The notes beneath the pieces are model-generated. The model was given only the letters and a program-made list of their open reading frames with translations. It did no database searches and had not been told where the DNA came from. A DNA stretch of 23,689 bases, from contig CALABM010000216.1 in the NCBI GenBank assembly GCA_937885815.1, positions 1 through 23,689 on the forward strand, given 5' to 3'. Made by a program: the position numbers and the translations under genes. This document shows, piece by piece, positions 14,631-22,597 of the stretch; position 1 is the stretch's first letter; each line of letters starts with the position of its first letter. This stretch comes from an uncultured Verrucomicrobiales bacterium (GTDB lineage Bacteria > Verrucomicrobiota > Verrucomicrobiia > Verrucomicrobiales > Akkermansiaceae).

Positions 14631-14732
14631 TTGTTCGCCTCTCTGCTTCAGAAGGAGAACCGCCCCCTTTCCCCCCAGTCGTTTTCTCTCTCTTTACAAT
14701 TAACCATCTTAACAAAACACCTATTCTGTTTT

Positions 14733-17700
14733 ATGATTAAGAACTCAACCGTAGCAGCCGTAATGGCAATTGCCGCCGCCATGCCCATGGTGTGTCACGC
14801 GCAGGACCCTGCCACTGCGGCCTCCCAAATCCAGCAGCTCATCTCGCAGAACAAGGCGGCGGAAGCCATCGCCCTCTGCGATCGTATGATTGCCACCTAT
14901 GGCAACAGGAACTCGCGTATCGCCGCTCAGTTTGCTCACTATGAGCCTTTCTTCCACTGGCAGAAGGCTAATATCTATTTTGCTGCAAAGCAGTATGAGC
15001 AGGCCTATGAGGCATTCAAGGTGCTGCGCACAGATCCCCGCTTCCAGGATCGCAAACTGCGTGACCGCGCTCTGGCCGAGCCGAACATGAACAATGGTAA
15101 TGGCTATGAGCCCTTCCTGACGGCTTCTCTTTTCTACATGGCATACAGCCGCTTCAATCAGGCTGCCGGTGATCCCCGCAACAACGTGGCCGGTGATCCC
15201 TCCAAGTTTGAGGAATGCATTAAGCTCATGGAAGAATACCTGGAGATGTACCAGAAGGGGCAGGTGTCTGACATGGAGAAGGCCCAGAAGATGGACGGCA
15301 AGCTGTGCTTCATGCTCATGCAGGCATACCTGCTGAAGCCTCAGCCTGATTTCCAGAAGGCAGGTGAGTTCCTTGAGCGCAGCCGCACGGCTCGTGCTCC
15401 TCTGCCTGATGATATGGCCATGTCCGGTCTTGATACGATTATCCGTGTGGGTATTGAGCACCCGGAGCACATCGGCTGGATTTACAAGGTTATTCGCTCT
15501 AATCCCCAGAGCTTCTCCCTCGGCCCCATCCGCATGGCTCGTTATGGCTCCATGTTCTTCAACCCCGCTCTGCAGGGTGCTAAGATTGTGAGCGGTTCTC
15601 TTCGCCGTGGTGAGCAGGATGCTGCTAACGAAGGCGCCAAGACCACCTATGCTCTGCTGGGTCTCGTGCCTGAGGTGATGGAAACCTGTCAGGCTCTGCG
15701 CACCATGCACCAGCAGCTGCGCAACTACAGCTCCAGCGTGCCGGATCCCGCTGCTGGCGCTTCCTACAATGCCAATAACTGCGCCACTCTTTTCAAAAAC
15801 TACCAGAAGCTGCACCGCGCCAACACCCAGCTGGAGGCTTATGCTCTCGTGACGGCTGCGAACGTTGCTCAGCAGTACGGCTCCATGCGTCTGGCTCGCG
15901 CTGGTTATCAGCTGCTGCTGGACCGTTATCCGAATCTTTCTCAGAATACTCCGGAGGGTCCAAAGTCCATGCGTGACCGCAACATCTTCCAGCTTTCCCA
16001 GCTCTGCCGCGCCACTGGCGATGAAGAAGTAGCTGTGGCTCTTGAAGGGAAGATTAACATGGATGAAATGGGTGAGGGTGGTCAGACTGCCCTGCTCGTG
16101 AATAAGATGGCTCGCCTTACCAGTGAAGGTAACTGGGCAGAGGCTGCCACCGTTGCAACGGAGGTGGTTGCTGCCATGGCTAATGACAAGACGAACCAGA
16201 ACTACGTGACTGCCCGTTTCGTGCAGGTGGCTGCTGCCTACAAGCTTCAGAAGTGGGATGACGTCATCACTTTGGGTGAGGCTCTCCTGAGTGAGAATCT
16301 CTTCACCGCTGCACTTGAGGCTGGTAAGCTGAAGGAAGCGAATGCTATCACGAATGAGACTCAGACTCGTTTCTTCATCATTGACGCCCACAGTAAGCTT
16401 GTGCGCCATGACGCTACTCACCGTGATAAGATTCTGGCCTGCGTGGAGGATTTCATTAAGAAGTTCCCCAATGAGACCACTATGCAGCCCAACGTCGTCT
16501 TCATGGGTATCAATACTCTTCTTGAGCGTCAGGGCAATGGTGACACGGAGGCTCAGGCTCGCGATATCGAGGCGGCCCTTGCATACTGCGTAACCTTCGA
16601 GGAGAAGTTTGGTGGTGAGCAGGCTCACAACCTGTATCCGCACGTGCTCCTGCTGCATGGTAACATCTTCATCAACGGTGAGGATGAAGCCCGCAAGCCC
16701 GAGGGTATCGACATTCTGGAGCGTGCTGCTGATGCCGCCTTGGCTCAGGGTGAAAAGGGCAGAAGTGTAGCAGCTAATGCTTTCTACATGCTCTCCTCCT
16801 ACGGCAGTGAGATTAAGAAGGAAGGCGAGAATGATGCCGCAATGGCAACTCGTGCCCGCAGTTATGTGGATCGCTACTGGAGCGATGCTGACTATGAGGG
16901 TTGCGAATACTCTCTGAAGATGGTGAGCCGCTCTCTTGCTCTGTCTGAGGGCGTTGACAAGGCCTCCTTTGACGCCGCTATTGAGCTTGCTCAGCGCGTG
17001 ATTGCTCGTGAGGCTAACTACGGCCTTGCTAACAGCTCTGTGAACCCGGATATGGAAGCCACCATTAATGGTTATGCCGCTTCCTACTCCACCGGTTGGG
17101 AGAAGTACAATGGCTCCGCTCTGACACTGGAGCAGAAGAACGAGCACTTCACCAACTTCCCCGGTATCGCGGCTGAGGATAAGTACACCCGCGCTATTCT
17201 GCGCATGGCCATGCTTTCCTCCATGAGCGAGGCTCAGGCTAAGCTTGCCCGCTCTCAGGAGCCCGGCGATAAAGCTAAGGCTGAAGAAATGGCTGAGCAG
17301 ATTACGCAGGCCTTCCGCCGCATGACTGCTGAGTTCCGCCCCGAGGACCTCACAAACTTCATCTGCGTACAGGTAGGTAACTATCAGGTTAAGTATGCCA
17401 ATCGCATGGGTGATGCTTCCATTAAGGAGGAGGAAGCCCGCAATGCTCTGAAGTACTTCGAGCAGGCTGTCTCCCGCGGTGGTGAGTACCTTGATGAGGC
17501 TAAGCTCGGTAAGGCTCAGGCTCAGGCCCTCATTGCCAGCGAGCGCTCCAATGCGGTGGCTCTCTTCACTGAGCTTTCCAACTCTCAGAAGCAGGAAATC
17601 GCCGGCCCCGCTCTCTTTGGTCTGACCCAGCTGCACATGGATATGGGCAACGCTGCTGAGGCTGTGGCTTGCGCTAAGCGCTTTGATGATGCCGGTATCC

Positions 17701-18119
17701 GCGTGGGCCGTAAGGACATGCAGTTGCTGTATGGTCAGGCCTTGGCTGCCTCCGGTGATGTGGAGAATGCCCTCGTGTCCTACACGAACCTCTATCAGGA
17801 TATGGGTAACATCCGCTACTCTGCACCCGCCTGTGTGGCTCTCATGAAGCTGCTCTGGGAGCGTAACCAGCCCAGCACCGGTGACCGTATGCAGGGTAAC
17901 TTCAAGGGCTCTGACCGCTGGCGCGCTTGGAATACCGGCCAGGTATACGTGAGACGTGTGCGTGAATCCGGCCTGGTGGATAAGCTGACCCCGGATGATC
18001 GTGACCGCTGGAATGAAGTGGAAAGCCTGCTTAGCCAGTATGCCGCTGATCCCGCTGTGCAGAGAGAAGACAAGGAAAATCGTGACTTCCAGTCTCGTGT
18101 GCGTCGCAACAGGAACTAA
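14733..18119 (+). CDS. Very large exported TPR-like protein of the exb cluster
   Basis: With the ATG at 14733 the protein has 1128 residues. A Sec signal comes first (MIKNSTVAAVMAIAAAMPMVCHAQ). The rest is helical, with repeated TPR-like pairs such as AAQFAHYEPFFHWQKANIYF, QYEQAYEAFKVLR, AGYQLLLDRYPN, WAEAATVATEVVAAM, and near the C terminus ALFGLTQLHMDMGNAAEAVACA and ALAASGDVENALVSYTNLYQDMG. It has no membrane helix beyond the signal, so it is probably periplasmic or bound to the outer membrane. No enzyme motif is seen. A scaffold or partner role for the ExbBD motor is inferred from gene order alone. Codon choice is as biased as in tuf, which suggests an abundant protein. The frame is open up to 14631, but the upstream codons overlap the large hairpin's flank and give no signal. 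Confidence 0.85.
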   Translation: MIKNSTVAAVMAIAAAMPMVCHAQDPATAASQIQQLISQNKAAEAIALCDRMIATYGNRNSRIAAQFAHYEPFFHWQKANIYFAAKQYEQAYEAFKVLRTDPRFQDRKLRDRALAEPNMNNGNGYEPFLTASLFYMAYSRFNQAAGDPRNNVAGDPSKFEECIKLMEEYLEMYQKGQVSDMEKAQKMDGKLCFMLMQAYLLKPQPDFQKAGEFLERSRTARAPLPDDMAMSGLDTIIRVGIEHPEHIGWIYKVIRSNPQSFSLGPIRMARYGSMFFNPALQGAKIVSGSLRRGEQDAANEGAKTTYALLGLVPEVMETCQALRTMHQQLRNYSSSVPDPAAGASYNANNCATLFKNYQKLHRANTQLEAYALVTAANVAQQYGSMRLARAGYQLLLDRYPNLSQNTPEGPKSMRDRNIFQLSQLCRATGDEEVAVALEGKINMDEMGEGGQTALLVNKMARLTSEGNWAEAATVATEVVAAMANDKTNQNYVTARFVQVAAAYKLQKWDDVITLGEALLSENLFTAALEAGKLKEANAITNETQTRFFIIDAHSKLVRHDATHRDKILACVEDFIKKFPNETTMQPNVVFMGINTLLERQGNGDTEAQARDIEAALAYCVTFEEKFGGEQAHNLYPHVLLLHGNIFINGEDEARKPEGIDILERAADAALAQGEKGRSVAANAFYMLSSYGSEIKKEGENDAAMATRARSYVDRYWSDADYEGCEYSLKMVSRSLALSEGVDKASFDAAIELAQRVIAREANYGLANSSVNPDMEATINGYAASYSTGWEKYNGSALTLEQKNEHFTNFPGIAAEDKYTRAILRMAMLSSMSEAQAKLARSQEPGDKAKAEEMAEQITQAFRRMTAEFRPEDLTNFICVQVGNYQVKYANRMGDASIKEEEARNALKYFEQAVSRGGEYLDEAKLGKAQAQALIASERSNAVALFTELSNSQKQEIAGPALFGLTQLHMDMGNAAEAVACAKRFDDAGIRVGRKDMQLLYGQALAASGDVENALVSYTNLYQDMGNIRYSAPACVALMKLLWERNQPSTGDRMQGNFKGSDRWRAWNTGQVYVRRVRESGLVDKLTPDDRDRWNEVESLLSQYAADPAVQREDKENRDFQSRVRRNRN

Positions 18120-18141
18120 TTTGTAACACAGAAATACAGAA

Positions 18142-19203
18142 ATGAAACTTTACAATGTACTCGTAGTAGGTCTTGCTGCACTGACCTGTTTCAGTGACGC
18201 TCAGCAGTCTCGCCGTGGCGGCCGCTCTCAGGGCCGCCAGCAGGCGGCACAGCCGGCTCAGCAGGCTCAGCCTTCCCGCCAGCAGCAGGGACTCACCGCG
18301 CTGATTCAGACAAACCGTGATAACAGACCCCGCCGCATGGTGATTAAGGGCGCTGGCGGTAAGGATACCGTAGTGTATTTTGACCGCAGCACGGAGCAGG
18401 ACGTGAGCCTGAACGTAAGCCGTGTGAAGCTCTTCTTCATCCAGACCCCCGAGGATTTGGCCGCTGCTGAGCGTGCTCTTACTTCCGGAGATTTGGCCGC
18501 AGCCCGCACTCAGCTTGCTGCTGTGAAAGACAAGTACAAGGGCTATGTGGGTCTGGATCGCAATCCTTCCACTCGTGCAGCTATGCTTGAAATCGAGTGC
18601 GCTGTGCGCCAGCTGGACTTTGCCGGTCTGAATCAGCTTGTAAACAGCTTCTCTCACCCGGAGTGGCTCACCACCACAGAGGTTGCCACATACATGGCCG
18701 CGAAGATTCTCGCCAAGGCTATGAATGGCGCCGCTCTGGCTGACATTGAGGCTGATGTGAAGAAGCTTCTGGATTCTGAGCCCGGTAAGACGCTGAACAG
18801 CTCCTGCTATGGCTGGCTTCAGTTCGCCATTGCTCACGCCATGGCCTCTGCTGTGCCTGCTGAGGAAATCGCCGGTACCATCAGCGAGGGTAACCTTGCC
18901 GCTGCCAACAATGCCATTAATGCATACTGCCGTGCAGGCCTTTCCTCTCACGGCCGTGACATGGAGCTGCCCGTACAGGCTATGATTCGTGCTCAGGCTA
19001 TGCTGTGGGCTATGCCCGGCGTGAAGGAGTATGCCGCCCGCGGTGCTGGAATGGATGCCGCTAAGTGGAATGGCGCTCCTGCGAACTTCCGCGATGCTGT
19101 GGCTCTGGCATACATGATTAAGAACGTGTTCGGCGGTACCAGTGAGACTGTTGAGGCAGCTGCTAAGCTGTACTTCAACTCTCAGGCCGGTCGCGGTGAA
19201 TAA
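18142..19203 (+). CDS. Exported protein of unknown function, last gene of the exb cluster
   Basis: A 353-residue protein with a signal peptide (MKLYNVLVVGLAALTCFSDAQ), then a Gln/Arg/Ala-rich low-complexity stretch (about 22-50, with QQAAQPAQQAQPSRQQQ), then a mostly helical domain. Segments such as TPEDLAAAERALTSGDLAAA and MLEIECAVRQLDFAGLNQLV resemble single TPR-like helix pairs. It starts 22 bp after the large TPR gene and is followed by a strong terminator, so it closes the cluster. No family is recognised. The basic Gln-rich linker could bridge the periplasm or touch the cell wall, but that is a guess. Confidence 0.8.
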   Translation: MKLYNVLVVGLAALTCFSDAQQSRRGGRSQGRQQAAQPAQQAQPSRQQQGLTALIQTNRDNRPRRMVIKGAGGKDTVVYFDRSTEQDVSLNVSRVKLFFIQTPEDLAAAERALTSGDLAAARTQLAAVKDKYKGYVGLDRNPSTRAAMLEIECAVRQLDFAGLNQLVNSFSHPEWLTTTEVATYMAAKILAKAMNGAALADIEADVKKLLDSEPGKTLNSSCYGWLQFAIAHAMASAVPAEEIAGTISEGNLAAANNAINAYCRAGLSSHGRDMELPVQAMIRAQAMLWAMPGVKEYAARGAGMDAAKWNGAPANFRDAVALAYMIKNVFGGTSETVEAAAKLYFNSQAGRGE

Positions 19204-19216
19204 TGTCCTTTAAATG

Positions 19217-19253
19217 GGCGGGAGTGCCAACAAGGCGCTCCCGCCATTTTTTT
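19217..19253 (+). terminator. Intrinsic terminator of the exb cluster
   Basis: A 12-bp GC-rich stem (19217-19228 with 19234-19245, one wobble) with the loop AACAA is followed by A and seven T. Confidence 0.94.
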
Positions 19254-19279
19254 AAACAAACAAAAATACCATTCAACAT

Positions 19280-19774
19280 ATGCAAGACATGCTTGTGAGG
19301 CTTTATCAACTGCCGGACGGTGCACTCCTGCGTACCGCCGCTGCAGAGCAGGGCATAACCATACGCCCATGCATGCCTTTTGAAGCGCACATTTTGGAAG
19401 ATTGGGTTGGGAGCCATTTCAGTCCTCGCTGGGTGAGTGAATGCCGCATAGCCATGAGCCACCAGCCTACCGGCTGCATCATTGCCACGCGTGAGCAGAA
19501 AATACTGGGCTTTGCCTGTTATGATGCTACCGCACGGGGATTTATCGGGCCTATGGGTGTAAGTGAGGATGCTCGCGGGAGCGGTGTGGGGCGAGTACTG
19601 CTGGTGACTGCTCTGGAGCAAATGCGCGCCCTAGGCTATGGGTACGCCATTATCGGTGGGGTAGGGCCGGCGGATTTTTATGCACGCTGTGTGGGCGCCA
19701 CTCCAATAGAGAACTCATCGCCCGGAATTTATGCTGATATTCTTCCGAATCCCTCAGCTAATGCTTTAAACTGA
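19280..19774 (+). CDS. GNAT-family N-acetyltransferase
   Basis: A 164-residue protein with the acetyl-CoA binding motif A at about residues 90-107 (GPMGVSEDARGSGVGRVLL, with R99-G-S-G-V-G104) and the following helix and strand (TALEQMRALGYGYAIIGGVG). The end (ADFYARCVGATPIE) fits the usual motif B region. It would move an acetyl group from acetyl-CoA to an amine; the substrate is unknown. The ATG at 19280 lies 26 bp after the exb terminator. A TACCAT at 19267-19272 could be a -10 seven nt before the start, but I find no matching -35. Confidence 0.88.
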   Translation: MQDMLVRLYQLPDGALLRTAAAEQGITIRPCMPFEAHILEDWVGSHFSPRWVSECRIAMSHQPTGCIIATREQKILGFACYDATARGFIGPMGVSEDARGSGVGRVLLVTALEQMRALGYGYAIIGGVGPADFYARCVGATPIENSSPGIYADILPNPSANALN

Positions 19775-19804
19775 TATTTTTTTCTTTATTCTGTACACTT
19801 TACC

Positions 19805-19833
19805 TTGACAGCAGACTAAAATCCTGCTAATTT
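19805..19833 (+). promoter_or_regulatory. Promoter of the Asp-rich lipoprotein gene
   Basis: TTGACA (19805-19810, perfect) is followed after 17 nt by TAATTT (19828-19833), a weak -10. The leader would be about 19 nt, pyrimidine-rich, with no Shine-Dalgarno. Confidence 0.5.
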
Positions 19834-19859
19834 CAGAAAGTAGCTTATCTTATTTCTCC

Positions 19860-20789
19860 ATGAAACGTTTTCTTCTCATCCCCTCGTTCGCCTTTCTGGC
19901 ATTGACCACTCTTACTTCCTGCCAGAAGGAAGAAAAGACAGCCCTTGAGCTCACTCGTGAGCTGACGGCAGAGCTTCAGAAAGTGACTGATTATCGTACT
20001 GCTGAGGCAGCAGCCCCCCGCGTGGCTGTGTTGCAGCAGCGTATGCAGAATGCCGGCGTGCGTCCTTTCGCCTTGAATGAGACTGCTCTCACCCGCAGTA
20101 TGACTGATTCTGAAGGCAGTGAAGGTACCGAGTATGCCGAGGCTCTTATCAACCTTGCCGCTGAGGTGGGCCGTATTCAGGCCAGTATGCCTGTGGGTGA
20201 TGATGGAGAGGTGAACCGTGAGCGCCTTATTCTGGCTGTTGGTGCAGCTAATGGTGCTGGTGATGCCGGTCCTGCTGCTGAGCGTCAGCGCACCGGTATG
20301 ACTTACATTCGAGATACTTCAACCTCTCACGAGACTCCCGGCAATTTTGCTGAGTTCTATGGCTCCTCTGCGCTGCGCGAGGCTCTGGCATACCGCGCAG
20401 AAGCTAGCTCCGTGCCGTTCGCTAAGATGGATTCCGATGAGGATGTGCCTGCTATTCCCGAGCCCGCAGAGGTGCCTGAGGAAGAGGAGGTGCCCGTAGC
20501 TGATGAGCCCGCGGAGGATTCTGCTGATGATAGCAGCAGCGAGCCTGCCGTGGATGATGAGCCCGCAGACACCACGCCCGCCGCTGATGAGAGTGATTCC
20601 TCCTCTGATTTGGACGTGGATTTGGGCGCTGATGATTCCGACTCCGGCAGCGATGACGGCGGCTTGGATTTGGATATGGATAGCGGTGATGACTCCGGCA
20701 GTGACGACGGCGGCCTTGATATGGATATGGACGGCGGCGATGACTCCGGCAGTGGTGACGGTGGCATGGATTTGGACTTTGACCTGTAA
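19860..20789 (+). CDS. Lipoprotein with Asp-rich tandem-repeat tail
   Basis: A 309-residue protein with a lipoprotein signal (MKRFLLIPSFAFLALTTLTSC, lipobox LTSC, Cys21). Residues about 22-190 form a charged, Ala-rich helical part (TALELTRELTAELQKVTDYR; YAEALINLAAEVGRIQASM). From about residue 195 the chain is low complexity and very acidic (PAEVPEEEEVPVADEPAED), ending in three 17-residue repeats of the type DSGSDDGGLDxDMDxGD. Asp/Gly spacing recalls calcium-binding repeats, but the exact thrombospondin-3 or RTX consensus is not met. It is a single-gene unit with its own promoter and terminator. No family is recognised. Confidence 0.8.
   Translation: MKRFLLIPSFAFLALTTLTSCQKEEKTALELTRELTAELQKVTDYRTAEAAAPRVAVLQQRMQNAGVRPFALNETALTRSMTDSEGSEGTEYAEALINLAAEVGRIQASMPVGDDGEVNRERLILAVGAANGAGDAGPAAERQRTGMTYIRDTSTSHETPGNFAEFYGSSALREALAYRAEASSVPFAKMDSDEDVPAIPEPAEVPEEEEVPVADEPAEDSADDSSSEPAVDDEPADTTPAADESDSSSDLDVDLGADDSDSGSDDGGLDLDMDSGDDSGSDDGGLDMDMDGGDDSGSGDGGMDLDFDL
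20640..20789 (+). repeat. Three tandem 51-bp coding repeats
   Basis: Units start at 20640, 20691 and 20742, each with GACTCCGGCAG. Units one and two are 51 bp; the third is cut to 48 bp by the stop codon. Most differences between units are at third codon positions, so the repeat is kept at protein level. Confidence 0.85.
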
Positions 20790-20835
20790 AGACAGCGTTC
20801 CAATTCTGCTGCGGAAAATATATAGTCCGACTTTC

Positions 20836-20880
20836 GAAAGCCGCAATCACCCGCCGGGTGCTTGCGGCTTTCTTATCTTC
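20836..20880 (+). terminator. Intrinsic terminator before truA
   Basis: A 17-bp stem (20836-20852 with 20856-20872, one mismatch) has a 3-nt loop and a TTATCTTC tail. It ends only 15 bp before the truA start, so truA may depend on readthrough or on a promoter I cannot place. Confidence 0.8.
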
Positions 20881-20887
20881 TGATAAT

Positions 20888-21655
20888 ATGCCCCGAATTT
20901 TATTCACTTGCGCATACGATGGCGTTCACTGGCACGGCTGGCAGAGCCAGGCGGGTGGTGATACTGTACAGGATGTGCTGGAAGCTGCCTTTGGCGCCAT
21001 TCTGCGAACGCCGCTGAGGATAGCGGCATCCGGCCGTACGGATGCCGGCGTGCACGCCGTGGCGCAGCGTTTTCATGCAGATATTCCGGAAAGTTGCCGC
21101 ATGAGCCCGCAGAACTGGGTGGCTGCGTTAAATGCGCATCTGCCGGTCAGCATAAGAGTGCTCGCGGCTGAGCAAGTGGAGGCGGATTTTCATGCTAGGT
21201 TTAACGCCAGCGGTAAAATATACGAATATCTCATCAATGTGGCGCCAGTGCTGAGCCCATTTTTGGCAGGCAGGGTATGGCATCGGCCCATGGGGGTGCC
21301 GCTTGCGGCGCTTCGTGAGGCTTTGAGTGTATATGTAGGCCAGCATGACTTCCGGCGTTTTGCGGCCCGCAGAGGGAATGAGCCTGCAAATCCTCCGGAG
21401 GATTATTACATTCGCACTATTTATGCTGCCACGGTAGAGGTAGAGCAGGGGGGCGAGATTCTCAGATTGCGCTTTCATGGAAATGGCTTCATGTACCGCA
21501 TGGTTAGGATGCTTGTAGGTACCGCACATCATGTGGCGGCAGGTAAGATGACCATTGATGAGCTCAGAAGTATGTTGCAGCAGCCTTGTGGGGCTAAGAC
21601 GCGCCACTGTGCGCCACCGGAAGGCCTGTACCTGAAAGAGGTTATTTACCGGTGA
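20888..21655 (+). CDS. truA: tRNA pseudouridine(38-40) synthase TruA
   Basis: With the ATG at 20888 the protein has 255 residues and is a full TruA. The catalytic motif ASGRTDAGVHA holds the nucleophile Asp52. Other family segments are FTCAYDGVHWHGWQSQ at the start, FHARFNASGKIYEY, and HGNGFMYRMVRMLVGT near the C terminus. It isomerises uridines 38-40 in the anticodon arm of many tRNAs. The frame can be opened 10 codons earlier, but those bases belong to the upstream terminator stem. No Shine-Dalgarno is seen. Confidence 0.95.
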   Translation: MPRILFTCAYDGVHWHGWQSQAGGDTVQDVLEAAFGAILRTPLRIAASGRTDAGVHAVAQRFHADIPESCRMSPQNWVAALNAHLPVSIRVLAAEQVEADFHARFNASGKIYEYLINVAPVLSPFLAGRVWHRPMGVPLAALREALSVYVGQHDFRRFAARRGNEPANPPEDYYIRTIYAATVEVEQGGEILRLRFHGNGFMYRMVRMLVGTAHHVAAGKMTIDELRSMLQQPCGAKTRHCAPPEGLYLKEVIYR

Positions 21656-21659
21656 TGAA

Positions 21660-21699
21660 GATGCCAAAACGCCTGCTCCGGCATTAGCGGAGCAGGCGT
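21660..21699 (-). terminator. Terminator between convergent truA and the Sel1-repeat gene
   Basis: A perfect 12-bp stem (21669-21680 with 21688-21699) has a 7-nt loop. On the minus strand it is followed by TTTTGGCATCTTC, so it mainly serves the Sel1-repeat gene; on the plus strand there is no T-run, but the stem may still stop truA transcription. Confidence 0.75.
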
Positions 21700-21732
21700 G
21701 AACTCAATTAGGGGAGAAGGTTCCCTTAGAGC

Positions 21733-22254
21733 TTACATGGTGGTGGAGGTGGCTGAGGGCGTGGAGGCCTCAGTGTTGCTGGTGGGTTGGGCCTCACCCT
21801 CGGACTGGCAGTCGCCGCAGCAGTTGTTGCACCAGCTCATTACTTCGCGGGCCTTGGCGGGGTCTTTCTCCACGCCCTTGCCGGTGGCATACATGTGGGC
21901 AAGAATGCGGCAGGCGGTCGGGTTGCCTTCGCGGGCTGCCTTCTCCAGGCCGGGAAGTGCGTGGGAATACATCTCGTTGGCCTTAGCGGGGTCCGCTTCA
22001 GTATCACTGGTGCCGTTCTCGGTAATCCAAGCGATGGCGTATTGGGCGATGGGGTCACCATTGGCTGCAAGCAGTGTGATGGTTTCTACGTTGGCCCAGC
22101 AGTTCTCACCGCACTGGATGCCCTCCTCGGTTACCTCGCATGCGGCTACGGTAGGAGTGGCTTCAGAGGCCGGGGTCGTGTTCTCGGTTGTTTCGGCGCT
22201 AAAGGCAGCCATGCTGCCCAGCGTAACTGCGCTGATGAGTGCAATTGTCTTCAT
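21733..22254 (-). CDS. Exported Cys-rich Sel1-repeat protein
   Basis: A 173-residue protein with a signal peptide (MKTIALISAVTLGSMAAFSA, cut near SAE). Two Sel1-type TPR units are seen: DPIAQYAIAWITENG...DPAKANEMYSHALPG and NPTACRILAHMYATGKGVEKDPAKAREVM. There are eight Cys (CEVTEEGIQCGENC, TACR, WCNNCCGDC), an even number that suggests disulfides in the periplasm. The ends are Thr/Ser/Glu-rich linkers. Sel1 proteins usually bind other proteins. It points away from the tRNA-tuf unit; no clear promoter is seen in the AT-rich stretch before it. Confidence 0.82.
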   Translation of the reverse strand: MKTIALISAVTLGSMAAFSAETTENTTPASEATPTVAACEVTEEGIQCGENCWANVETITLLAANGDPIAQYAIAWITENGTSDTEADPAKANEMYSHALPGLEKAAREGNPTACRILAHMYATGKGVEKDPAKAREVMSWCNNCCGDCQSEGEAQPTSNTEASTPSATSTTM

Positions 22255-22399
22255 AGGGCTTCAAATTGCCCCTACCTTTGCTTGTTTGCAAGAAAAAAAT
22301 CTATCGTATATACTAGTTGATAGTGAAAGAATAAGAAAAAACAAAATTGAAATATAGGGCAGAAAATTCAAAAAAAATAAAAAAAATGCATTTTTGTGA
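22255..22399. other. AT-rich divergent intergenic region with probable UP element
   Basis: Between the Sel1 gene and the tuf promoter the DNA is very A/T-rich. The part next to the -35 (about 22362-22397) holds several A-tracts and one T-tract on the plus strand, as UP elements of strong stable-RNA promoters do. No gene is seen. Confidence 0.5.
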
Positions 22400-22428
22400 T
22401 TGACATTCGATGGAGAATGATGTAAAAT
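22400..22428 (+). promoter_or_regulatory. Strong promoter of the tRNA-Thr-tuf unit
   Basis: TTGACA (22400-22405, perfect) and TAAAAT (22423-22428) are 17 nt apart. The expected start is near 22435. A small hairpin GTCCC-TTGT-GGGAC (22443-22456) lies in the leader before the tRNA. Confidence 0.85.
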
Positions 22429-22472
22429 GCCCTCGCTTTCACGTCCCTTGTGGGACAACAAGAGCCAACAAC

Positions 22473-22544
<72 letters not shown>

Positions 22545-22597
22545 TTTTTTAGGCTCATGCAAGAATAAGCAGCCCAAATTATCTTTAATTTACTATT

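Noticed and set aside
14711..14739. Promoter TTAACA-17-TATGAT for the large TPR-like gene
   Set aside because: The -10 would include the start codon, so the signal peptide could not be translated; the gene is better read as part of the exb cluster.
14745..17636. Uninterrupted 963-codon minus-strand frame opposite the large TPR-like gene
   Set aside because: It is codon-aligned with a gene that avoids TTA, CTA and TCA, the only sense codons that give antisense stops. The translation is Leu/His/Ser-rich low-information sequence without a domain.
22261..22440. Replication origin in the AT-rich stretch before tuf
   Set aside because: I see no cluster of DnaA boxes and no dnaA or dnaN gene; A-tracts next to a strong promoter explain the composition.
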